Assembly (NCBI RefSeq): GCF_004404055.1
Contig: NZ_SOHK01000006.1
Location: 1 to 42,965, forward strand
Direction: 5' to 3'
DNA length: 42,965 nucleotides
From: Cryobacterium ruanii
GTDB taxonomy: Bacteria; Actinomycetota; Actinomycetes; Actinomycetales; Microbacteriaceae
Every line of letters starts with the position of its first letter. Position 1 is the first letter of the stretch. Both the position numbers and the translations under genes were made by a program. Positions 1-6,922 of this stretch are shown here, piece by piece. The notes under the pieces are model-generated. The model was not told where the DNA came from. It did no database searches and was given only the letters and a program-made list of their open reading frames with translations.

Positions 1-147
1 TTCACCCGCTACGCGCTCGTCGATCTCGAAGGAGTGGCCAAAACCCTGAACGAACGCCCTCGCAAAACACTCGGATTCAAGACACCAGCTGAAGCGATGA
101 ACGAGCTATTATTGAGCGTCATCACCGGTGTTGCGACGACCGGTTGA
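1..147 (+). pseudogene. IS30-family transposase, 3' fragment
   Basis: The reading frame is open from the window edge to a TGA at 145-147. It encodes about 48 residues that match the typical C-terminus of IS30-family integrases: an NERPRKTLGFKTPAEA segment followed by a tail ending GVATTG. The upstream part lies outside the window, so the gene may be intact there. The sequence directly after the stop is already the middle of an IS3-family transposase gene (from about 149), and no IS30 right end is visible. The element therefore seems to have been joined to the IS3 remnant by deletion or recombination. Confidence 0.75.
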
Positions 148-148
148 A

Positions 149-238
149 TCTGCCCAATATGCGTCGGCCCAGATCACCGCGTTCGCGATCAAGAATGGCT
201 TCACCCGGTCGATGGGCTACACCGGGGTCTGCTGGGAC
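149..238 (+). pseudogene. IS3-family transposase, internal fragment (left part)
   Basis: Thirty codons, from TCT at 149 to GAC at 236-238, read AQYASAQITAFAIKNGFTRS then MGYTGVCWD. This is the stretch before the conserved Asn and catalytic Glu of the IS3 rve domain. The N-terminal part and the first catalytic Asp are missing. The frame continues exactly at 1591 (AAC GCG ATG GCC GAA), restoring the family motif GVCWDNAMAESFF. The two pieces were one gene before the IS110 element at 239-1590 inserted between the Asp and Asn codons. Confidence 0.8.
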
Positions 239-488
239 TGTGAGACGATCAACCCATCAGGCCAGGTCGCGGCTTGACCCGTGTTGGGATTGACAGCCGG
301 CCTCATCGCCGGCGTGTCCTTGCGTTGATCTGTCGGCCGCGACCGGGTCTGGTGCCTGAAGTTTCACCTGGCCAAGCCATGTCCCAATAGGGGCCTTTCC
401 GTGGGCGTTCGCTGCCTGCGTGGATCGTCACAGTCCTGACTGACTTCCTCTCGTGGAATTGCTCGTCAACACCCCACGAAAGGCAGCC
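239..488 (+). ncRNA. Candidate IS110 bridge RNA region (left-end non-coding sequence)
   Basis: About 250 non-coding nucleotides separate the element's left edge from the transposase start at 489. In the IS110 subgroup this region encodes the structured bridge RNA that pairs with target and donor DNA. The region is GC-rich and has short complementary blocks that could fold, for example GGCCGGC-like segments around 295-315. I could not define the RNA ends or the guide loops by eye. The call rests on position and family knowledge, not on a solved structure. Confidence 0.4.
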
Positions 489-1583
489 ATGAGCTCATCT
501 GTTCTGAAGCACCCGCGAAAGTCGCGACCAGCGCTCCACGGCGAAGGGGTGATCCTTGGCGTAGACACACACAAGGATGTCCACGTCGCGGCGATCCTGA
601 CGATCACGGGAGTTCTTCTAGCGACTCACAGCTTCCCGACGACACGCGATGGCTATGCAGCGACTTTGGAGTGGGTCCACCGGTTCGGGGACGTGAACGC
701 GGCCGGTATCGAATGCACCGGGTCGTACGGTTCCGCGCTGATGAAGTACCTCCAAACCCAGAACGTTAAAGTGTTCGAGGTGAATCAGCCAGACCGAGCC
801 CTGCGGCGCAAAGCCGGGAAAACAGATGCCGTTGACGCTGAAGCCGCGGCTCGGGCAGTCATCGCCGGTCGGTCCTTGGCGACGCCGAAAACAGGTATCG
901 GTGCCGCCGAAGACCTACGCCAAATGCGGTTGGTGAAATCGTCAGCAGTGAAGGCACGAACGACCGCGATCAACCAGCTCAAAGGCCTCGTAGTCGGCGC
1001 AGAGCCAGCACTGCGCGATCAGCTCCGTGGACTCAGCACCAAAGCCCTCAGCCGAGCCTGCGCACTGCTGCTGCCCAGCACCGTCGAACGCATGCTGATG
1101 AGTGAACTCGCCACCCGCATCTACCACCTCACCGAGCAACTACGCCGCCTGGAAACGGCCATGACACGCACGGTGACGGCCTGCGCGCCCGAGCTCCTGG
1201 ACCGCCCCGGCGTCGGCTACGACAGCGCCGCGGCGCTACTCATCGCCGTCGGCGACAATCCCGAAAGAATGAAGAACGAAGCCGCCTTCGCAGCGCTCTG
1301 CGGCGTCAGCCCGGTCGAGTTCTCGTCAGGAAAAACGACGAAGCGGCGCCTCAATCGCGGTGGGAACCGCCAAGCCAACGCAGCCTTATATCGAATCGTG
1401 CTGACGCGACTTCGGTGGGATGAAACCACCCAAAACTACCTACAGAACCGCACCGCGCAAGGGAAAAGCAAGCGAGACGTCATCCGCTGCCTCAAACGAT
1501 ACCTCGCACGCGAAATCTTCACCATCCTCAAAACCATCCCCGACCAGCACAAAAACCCCGCGCAGCACGAATTGACAACATAG
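489..1583 (+). CDS. IS110-family transposase (DEDD recombinase)
   Basis: This 364-residue protein is the RNA-guided recombinase of the element. The N-terminal RuvC-like DEDD domain shows ILGVDTHKDVHVAAIL (first Asp), AAGIECTGSYGS (Glu) and GKTDAVDAEAAARAV (two Asp). The C-terminal Transposase_20 domain has LLDRPGVGYDSAAALLIAVG and then the segment AALCGVSPVEFSSGKTTKRR with the conserved serine, followed by LNRGGNRQANAALYRI. The ATG at 489 is chosen because GAAAGG sits about 6 nt upstream; an in-frame ATG at 453 lacks a good ribosome binding site. Length and motifs are complete, so the gene may be active. It disrupts an IS3 transposase gene. Confidence 0.9.
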   Translation: MSSSVLKHPRKSRPALHGEGVILGVDTHKDVHVAAILTITGVLLATHSFPTTRDGYAATLEWVHRFGDVNAAGIECTGSYGSALMKYLQTQNVKVFEVNQPDRALRRKAGKTDAVDAEAAARAVIAGRSLATPKTGIGAAEDLRQMRLVKSSAVKARTTAINQLKGLVVGAEPALRDQLRGLSTKALSRACALLLPSTVERMLMSELATRIYHLTEQLRRLETAMTRTVTACAPELLDRPGVGYDSAAALLIAVGDNPERMKNEAAFAALCGVSPVEFSSGKTTKRRLNRGGNRQANAALYRIVLTRLRWDETTQNYLQNRTAQGKSKRDVIRCLKRYLAREIFTILKTIPDQHKNPAQHELTT

Positions 1584-1590
1584 GGGCATC

Positions 1591-1806
1591 AACGCGATGG
1601 CCGAAAGCTTCTTCGCGACGCTGAAAACAGAGTTCTACTACCGCCGAGTGTGGCCCACCCGCGACCGCGCCACCCGCGAAGTCGGCGCCTGGATCGAGGA
1701 CCGCTACAACCGCCGCCGCCGGCACTCCGCGATCGGGCAGATCAGCCCAGTCGACTTCGAACTGCAATACTCGTCAGACACCGCGGAAGTTCAACTCGCC
1801 GCTTAA
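1591..1806 (+). pseudogene. IS3-family transposase, 3' fragment
   Basis: The frame from AAC at 1591 to TAA at 1804-1806 encodes 71 residues starting NAMAESFFATLKTEFYY. This contains the catalytic Glu of the IS3 DDE domain and the usual C-terminal RDRATREVGAWIEDRYN and RRRHSAIGQISPVDFE segments. It continues the fragment at 149-238. Just after the stop, TGTCCACTAACCGGGGGCAA (1810-1829) is probably the right terminal repeat of the IS3 element, since IS3 ends often contain TGTCCACTAA; the exact end near 1834 is not certain. Confidence 0.85.
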
Positions 1807-1890
1807 CCCGTGTCCACTAACCGGGGGCAAGGCCACTACTGTGTGGTCTGCGGGCCGATTGCCGTCCTGCGAGGTTGAGACGGAGCGACG

Positions 1891-2448
1891 ATGGGACTGT
1901 TCGACGGCAGCGGCAAGGTTATCTCGGCGTTCGAGCAATGGCGGGCTCGAGGTGGCGTAGAAATCCAGTGGACGAAGACGCGGGTGGATGGCACCACCAC
2001 ACTGGCATTGATGGCGCCGCAGCCATTTTTCTTCTATATCCGCCCGAAAGACGGGATCGTCGACCTAGTCCTGGGAACGGAATCCGGCCCGTACGCCGGA
2101 ATGAAAGTATCCTTCGAAGTCGGCGACAACTCCACATCACCCGCCCAGATAATCGGGAACATCCTAGTAAAAATGGGGGAGCTTACTGGCGACATTCGCG
2201 ACGATGAGGACGACGATGAAAGCCTCGATCTCGGGTGGGTGATGGTGGGTTTTTCGTTGCTGCTGGCGCGTGGTGCCCGTGCATGGAGCGAACACTACCG
2301 TTTCGTCGAGCAGTACATGGTCCCGATCTCGTTGAGGATGCGCGGCAAGGCTCCCACCGTTTCATTGCTTGGCGACCTCCTCAAGGAGCCATTGCCGGCT
2401 TCGGAACGCAATAGGCTATTGAGCCTGCAGGCGCAGGTCGCGGCGTAG
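1891..2448 (+). CDS. Hypothetical protein, 185 aa
   Basis: I do not recognise the family. The ATG at 1891 follows CGGAGCGACG, a usable ribosome binding site. The first half is rich in beta-strand-like segments (GGVEIQWTKTRVDGTTTLAL, FFFYIRPKDGIVDLVL), a very acidic stretch follows at about 110-120 (DDEDDDES), and the C-terminal third looks helical. There is no signal peptide. One hydrophobic stretch (WVMVGFSLLLARGARAW) at about 124-140 is more likely a buried helix than a clear transmembrane segment. It sits alone between IS remnants and a broken gene. Codon use is consistent with a real gene. Confidence 0.6.
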   Translation: MGLFDGSGKVISAFEQWRARGGVEIQWTKTRVDGTTTLALMAPQPFFFYIRPKDGIVDLVLGTESGPYAGMKVSFEVGDNSTSPAQIIGNILVKMGELTGDIRDDEDDDESLDLGWVMVGFSLLLARGARAWSEHYRFVEQYMVPISLRMRGKAPTVSLLGDLLKEPLPASERNRLLSLQAQVAA

Positions 2449-2770
2449 TGCGGTTCGAAGAGAACCACATTGCGGGCGAGGCCGCCTGTCGGGTCTGGGG
2501 ATTAAACCCAATAGCGGGCGTAAATCGCTATTATCCTCACGTTTCGAAGACGTTTGTCCTTCTGGGGTTAATGGCTAATCGTGGGTATCAGCACGCCGAT
2601 GACTACGGGTTCAGGGGCAGCAGCCAAAAGTAAAATGCTCTGGCAGGAGGGACGACCACGCGACAGAACTGGGTCGAGCCAATTAGCGGCCGAGAGCGCG
2701 TCCTCTGTGGCACCTAGGATCCCCATCCGTACCGTGCGCGCCGTCACCCCGTGTACCACTGAGTGGTTCA
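2449..2770. other. Gene-free stretch
   Basis: I see no supportable gene here. Short open frames exist on both strands, but they have no recognisable domain, no good ribosome binding site, and overlap each other. Confidence 0.5.
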
Positions 2771-3322
2771 CTAAAGCCGCGCAAGCAACTCCACCTTCTT
2801 CTGCGCGAACTCTGCTTCCGTCAACACACCGGCCGCTTGCAGTTCCGACAACTTCTGAATTTGAGCCAGCACGTCTGTCTGGGCGGGCTCGGCGGTCACC
2901 GGCGGGGTTTTCGCGGCAGCGATGGTCGTCTCGAATACCTACTGAATCGCCGCGATGGTCTCCTTCTTGTACTTGACCAAGAACTCGATGGTGTTGACCA
3001 TCGTCAGCACCTCAACATGACCACCCGTCATGGCATTGCCTCGGCTGTTCACGCTCTGAACCTGGGCGAGGTCTACGGAGATCGTCTTGTGGTCCAGCAG
3101 CACCTTATACGTGAAGATAATCCGCCTGGACGTCAAGGCAATTGCACCCGGGAGCTTCTCGGTCTTTCGGGTAGCTGTCGTCGTGACCGTCACGTTCGTC
3201 GGTGCGATGTAGATCACTGTCTCGTCGGGGGTTAGCCTCTCTTCAAGCGTATTGATGATGCCGCCCCTCCCGAAGGTGCTGACGTCGAACTGCTTCAGCG
3301 CTGCATCGGTGTCTTGCCGCAT
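2771..3322 (-). pseudogene. PH-like plus SHOCT domain protein, split by an in-frame amber stop
   Basis: Read on the minus strand from ATG at 3322 (preceded by CGGGAG), 127 codons encode a bacterial PH-like domain with the hallmark AIALTSRRIIFTYKVL, then VDLAQVQSV and HVEVLTMVNT. A TAG then occurs after AAIQ. The same frame continues without a break for 56 codons, reading VFETTIAAAKTPP and then DVLAQIQKLSELQAAGV plus LTEAEFAQKKVELLARL, and stops with TAG at 2771-2773. The last part is a textbook SHOCT domain. PH-SHOCT proteins are normally one polypeptide, so the TAG (probably a CAG to TAG change) looks like a nonsense mutation. The PH part alone could still be made. Confidence 0.8.
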
Positions 3323-3912
3323 CTTGTCTCCCGTCGTGATTCTGATCCAAAACTAGGGTACTGGTGACGGTCGGTCCACTCGACGCGGCTCGCCCCGACA
3401 TTCGCGGGCGCGTGCTCGCCGGAGTTGCAAGTATCCGCGGCCTGGATCCGTCAAGCCACGCGACCGACTCAGTCTTATGAGCTCTTCGGAGTTAGGTGTC
3501 TTGTTGGGTTTAGCGCGACGTTGGCCGAATGAGGGACAGGTTCTTCCAAGAATGGGAGTTCTCACACTTTCCAGCCGAAAAACTTACACATGCACCGCGC
3601 TACCTTCGCGAACCCCGATCGGCCACGTTTTGCCGCCTCGATACACGCCCATCGATATCTGCTGAGGTTCGCCTTGCGTCTCCAGGAGGGTCGCCGCAAG
3701 ACAGTCGAAGTCACGGAAAAGGCTGTTGTCTCTCACCGCTCCAGAATTCAGGCCCGTAGGCGGGTCCTCCAGCGCGACAGATCTAGGGCTGGTCCACGCA
3801 ACTGCCCAACACGCTGAGGCCGTGCCAGAGGGGAACCTTCCGTGACACAAAGACGGGCGCTTCTCCATCTCGCACGACGACCCCGTCCTCGTCGAACTGC
3901 AAGACTCAACGC
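3323..3912. other. Gene-free stretch, about 590 bp
   Basis: Several overlapping short frames occur on both strands but none has a recognisable domain or a convincing start. A plus-strand segment near 3361-3480 reads like a piece of coding sequence (PLDAARPDIRGRVLAG) yet has no start and stops soon. Decayed genes are possible; nothing is firm. Confidence 0.45.
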
Positions 3913-4359
3913 ATGATCAAACTTGGGTGGGTGCCAGCGGAAACGACCTTCGTCAACGGACGATGGCAGCCCAACTACGGGGGCGGCCCCGGCTTCACTT
4001 CGACAATGTGGTTGGAGCACTCGCGGGGACATACCGATCACCAGTGGCGGTCGTACTCGTTCGACGGAGACGAGGAGGTGGCACGCTTGCTGTTCACCCC
4101 AACGTACTCAAGTCACAGTGATCGACGGGCGCCCCAAGCCCTCTTGCTCGACACGATCGAGGTCCGCACGGACCTGCAGCGCAGCGGAGCTCACATCGGC
4201 CAAATTGTTGTTGAAGGCCTCGTGGACGACTACCCCAATTGGGAGATCTATGCCGGTCCTACTGCGTCTTCGGCGCGGTTCTGGGACGAAAAGTTGCGCT
4301 GGCCCAGATGCGAATGCAATAACTGCGATGGCCGCGACTTCGTTGTCTGGCGACCTTAG
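3913..4359 (+). CDS. GNAT-like acetyltransferase family protein, 148 aa
   Basis: The second half follows the layout of small GNAT N-acetyltransferases: a strand LLLDTIEVRTDLQRSG corresponding to the motif before the acetyl-CoA loop, then IGQIVVEGLVDDYPNWEIYAG, then ASSARFWDEKLRWP, the usual late helix-strand of the fold. The N-terminal half (FVNGRWQPNYGG, TMWLEHSRGH) is not familiar. Two cysteines occur near the end (CECNNCDG). No substrate can be proposed. No strong ribosome binding site precedes the ATG at 3913, so the start is uncertain. It is convergent with the OLD-like gene. Confidence 0.5.
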   Translation: MIKLGWVPAETTFVNGRWQPNYGGGPGFTSTMWLEHSRGHTDHQWRSYSFDGDEEVARLLFTPTYSSHSDRRAPQALLLDTIEVRTDLQRSGAHIGQIVVEGLVDDYPNWEIYAGPTASSARFWDEKLRWPRCECNNCDGRDFVVWRP

Positions 4360-4521
4360 CGGTTGTGCGCGCGAGTGGTGGCTATGCTGCCCTTGGACAT
4401 CACAGCGTCAGACGCGCGGGCTCTCTACAAGCCGCGACGGCCGATCGTACCGATCCACAGCAGATGGCACTTTCTCGCCGCGACTTGCTTCGGTCCAGCC
4501 AGCGGTTTTGGCGTTAGCGGC

Positions 4522-4580
4522 AGAGACCAGAGACCAGAGACCAGAGACCAGAGACCAGAGACCAGTAGAGACTAGAGACT
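4522..4580. repeat. 7-bp tandem repeat, (AGAGACC)6 plus (AGAGACT)2
   Basis: Six perfect copies of AGAGACC fill 4522-4563. After the triplet AGT come two copies of the variant AGAGACT at 4567-4580. The stop codon of the minus-strand OLD-like gene (4579-4581) lies in the last variant copy, so the array covers the 3' end of that gene and the region between convergent genes. A 7-bp unit is not a multiple of three, so copy-number change within the coding side would alter the frame. Confidence 0.95.
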
Positions 4581-6597
4581 AGAGCGCCTTATTGACCGCG
4601 GAAGTTAGTTTGGACCAGGCATTTCGTTCGTCGGTAGTCAAGGCGCTGTAACCGTTCGTACCGATCCAGGTCATGAAGGCCTTCGCGAGTTTCCACTTCG
4701 AGACCGGCTTGCCATGCTCGGCACTCAGGATTTGCATGATTGGCCGCGATGGTTGCGCCGAGATGGTCGCGGAGCTGTCCCAGCCCAGGCTCTTGGCGAT
4801 TGTCGCGAGCGTGGTCCGGAACATATCCTCGATCTCAGCCCCGCTGACGGGAGTGGCAAGGAAATCAGCCACTCGCAGGACCGCTTTTTTCGGCAACAGG
4901 GCGACAAGAGCGTCTTGCTGTGCAGCAAGATCTCCGGCGCCATCCGAGTCGAGGAGGGCGGCCACTTCGAGGCTTTGACCCGCATAGATCGTGCAGAAGT
5001 ACGCGACTTTGCTTGCGGTTCCAGCCGGAATAATGGCTGGGGAATTCTTGAGCGTCGCGGCACCCTCCGCGGTAGACGCCTCGTTCACCGAGTTCAGATA
5101 AAACATATCGGTGACGCCTTCGCAGACGAGATTCTTCTTCTGGGAAAACATGCTTTGCGCGAGTTCGTACCCTAGAGCCGCTTGGAGCGGGAACACGGAA
5201 CGCGGATCGTCAACCTGGAGCCGCGAATGGATCTTTGTTCCGGCGGCCCGGTCTTTCATCTCTGCGATACGAACTAGGTCAAGCTCGTCCGAGCCGACCA
5301 TGAACGGGGAGTGAGTGGAATAGATGATCTGGTTGTCTTCTCCCAGCAGTGAGATGGTCTTGCGAAACTCCTGTTGTTTCAATGCGTGCAAGCTCAGGCC
5401 AGGCTCATCGAGCAAGAGGATTGCCCCCTCAAGGTCGTCTTGTGCCTGGGAACGGAATACAACGAAGAAGGAAACGAGCCAGCGAAATCCTTCGCTTCGC
5501 TGGTCAAGCTCCACTTCAACGCCGAGATCATCGACAACCATGACCTTGAGGTATTGACCGTCTGCGACGATCCGCAGTTGCAGCGTCTCGTCGCCCCACA
5601 CACGTCTGAGATCTTTAGTTAGCGTCACGCTCGCAGCGTTCAGCTGATATTGACGGCTGTCGAGCTTTCGCTGATATGCGACGACCGCGATATCGTGCTC
5701 TTTGCGCACGTCGCCATCGGTCTCGTAGTAGTTGGGCTTGGTCGGCGGCCCGCTCGCCATGCTAGAGAGCTCCCGAGCAGTGAACCCCAATAATTTGAGG
5801 AGGCAAAGATTCCCGAAATCGTACTCATTGTCGACATCGCCGCGTTCTTGACGTGCGGCGAGAGACTCTAGGTCGATCCGGGGACGAACTGTGAAATAGG
5901 TCGAATAATAAACGAGCAACGGGATGCGAGTCCGCAAGATCGCCACGGCCTCCGAAACTGCACTGCCCTTACTTGCCAGCTCCTCGATCTTCGCCCAACG
6001 GGTTGTCTCTTTGCCGTCTTCCTCGTCAATCAGCGGCAGTGCTGTGGTGAGAGCCGACTTGATCGTCGCTGCAACATCACCAGCAAGCGGTTCGCTTCCG
6101 TTGTTGGTTCCGATCTCATCGAGCAAAGTCAGCAGAGATGCCGGCGAGTCGTGTGCAGCCAGGTAGCTCCGGAGTCTGATGAGATCTTGTGTAACGTCTC
6201 CGAAAGTTGGCGAACTCGGGAACCCGTAAACGCTATACCGAAGATCGTTGTCCAGGTACTTATGCCAAGTGATGGTGGCCGTCTCATCCAGCTGCACCTT
6301 GGATGCAACAGCCGCTCGGTCTGCGTCACTCAGGGCGAACGTGGCCTCAGCAACCTTGATCTCGGACGGGGTCTTAGTGCCCCGCTGGATCTCGTTCAGG
6401 CGTGAACGCGGGTAATCGAAAAGGAAGTCCAAGGGAGGAGTGTCGGCTGTTGCGTTGATGGACTGTAGTGCTTTCAACACCGCGGTCTTACCCGCTTCGT
6501 TTACGCCCACAAGGATCGTCTTTCGCGGCTCAACTTCGAAGTATTCCGAGTCGATGACGGACCGGTAGTTCGTGACTCGTGCGCGCGTGATCAGCAT
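4579..6597 (-). CDS. OLD-family ATPase/TOPRIM endonuclease
   Basis: This 672-residue protein has the domain order of OLD (overcoming lysogenization defect) nucleases. An SMC/RecF-like ATPase has a Walker A GVNEAGKT at 31-38, an ABC-signature-like QRSEGFRW at about 366-373, a Walker B LLLDEPG at 394-400 and a His switch STHSPFM at 427-433. A TOPRIM domain has LVCEGVTD (Glu493) and LLDSDGAG (Asp550, Asp552). OLD proteins are DNA nucleases, several with anti-phage roles. No UvrD-type helicase (GajB) lies next door, so a class 1 OLD fits better than Gabija. It starts at ATG 6597 and its neighbours upstream on the same strand are other defence-like genes. Confidence 0.85.
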   Translation of the reverse strand: MLITRARVTNYRSVIDSEYFEVEPRKTILVGVNEAGKTAVLKALQSINATADTPPLDFLFDYPRSRLNEIQRGTKTPSEIKVAEATFALSDADRAAVASKVQLDETATITWHKYLDNDLRYSVYGFPSSPTFGDVTQDLIRLRSYLAAHDSPASLLTLLDEIGTNNGSEPLAGDVAATIKSALTTALPLIDEEDGKETTRWAKIEELASKGSAVSEAVAILRTRIPLLVYYSTYFTVRPRIDLESLAARQERGDVDNEYDFGNLCLLKLLGFTARELSSMASGPPTKPNYYETDGDVRKEHDIAVVAYQRKLDSRQYQLNAASVTLTKDLRRVWGDETLQLRIVADGQYLKVMVVDDLGVEVELDQRSEGFRWLVSFFVVFRSQAQDDLEGAILLLDEPGLSLHALKQQEFRKTISLLGEDNQIIYSTHSPFMVGSDELDLVRIAEMKDRAAGTKIHSRLQVDDPRSVFPLQAALGYELAQSMFSQKKNLVCEGVTDMFYLNSVNEASTAEGAATLKNSPAIIPAGTASKVAYFCTIYAGQSLEVAALLDSDGAGDLAAQQDALVALLPKKAVLRVADFLATPVSGAEIEDMFRTTLATIAKSLGWDSSATISAQPSRPIMQILSAEHGKPVSKWKLAKAFMTWIGTNGYSALTTDERNAWSKLTSAVNKAL

Positions 6598-6922
6598 TAA
6601 TCTCCCTCATTGACTCCGCCGAGGCTACCTTAGGTTCGCTCCGCTGCAGTGGATTGGATTTCAGCGCGCGTAACGATCCAATAGTGGCATCACTAACGAA
6701 GTCCTGCCATTCCGGTAGCACTTCCGTCGATGTGCAGCGGAAGAAGGGTGCCCGTTAGCGGGACGCTGAGCGGGCACGTCCGCACGAATACTGGGATCTA
6801 CGGGTCACGAGCCCGAGAGCGTCGCGTTTACCCTGCCCTTTGATCAGTCGCGCTCAGGTTCGTCAACTGCGACAGCGACGCAGGGCCTTTGCGCCCTTCG
6901 CAAGAGCCAAGGCTTGGCGATA
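6598..6922. other. Intergenic stretch between two minus-strand genes
   Basis: No gene, repeat or clear terminator recognised. It should hold the promoter of the OLD-like gene (read leftward), but no convincing -35/-10 pair stood out. Confidence 0.4.

Larger units (their letters stand above)
239..1590 (+). mobile_element. IS110-family insertion sequence, inserted in an IS3 transposase gene
   Basis: The boundaries were found by rejoining the interrupted IS3 gene: the left flank ends TGCTGGGAC (to 238) and the right flank starts AACGCGATGG (from 1591). This gives an element of about 1352 bp, with an uncertainty of one or two bases because the shared core dinucleotide cannot be fixed. It has no clear terminal inverted repeats or long target duplication, as is usual for IS110. 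The layout is a long non-coding left end (about 250 nt), one transposase gene, and only 7 nt after the stop codon, which is typical of the IS110 subgroup carrying a bridge RNA in the left end. Confidence 0.75.

Noticed and set aside
381..390. GTCCCAATAG as a bridge RNA target guide for the flank GGGAC
   Set aside because: The match is only six bases and its orientation does not clearly fit the known guide logic, so it is not claimed.
2581..2976. 131-codon plus-strand frame
   Set aside because: It overlaps the minus-strand PH/SHOCT gene, has low-complexity composition and no domain or ribosome binding site.
4522..4580. CRISPR-like array
   Set aside because: Units are 7 bp and contiguous with no spacers, so it is a simple tandem repeat.
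4579..6597. Gabija (GajAB) system
   Set aside because: The ATPase/TOPRIM protein fits, but no UvrD-like helicase gene is next to it on either side.
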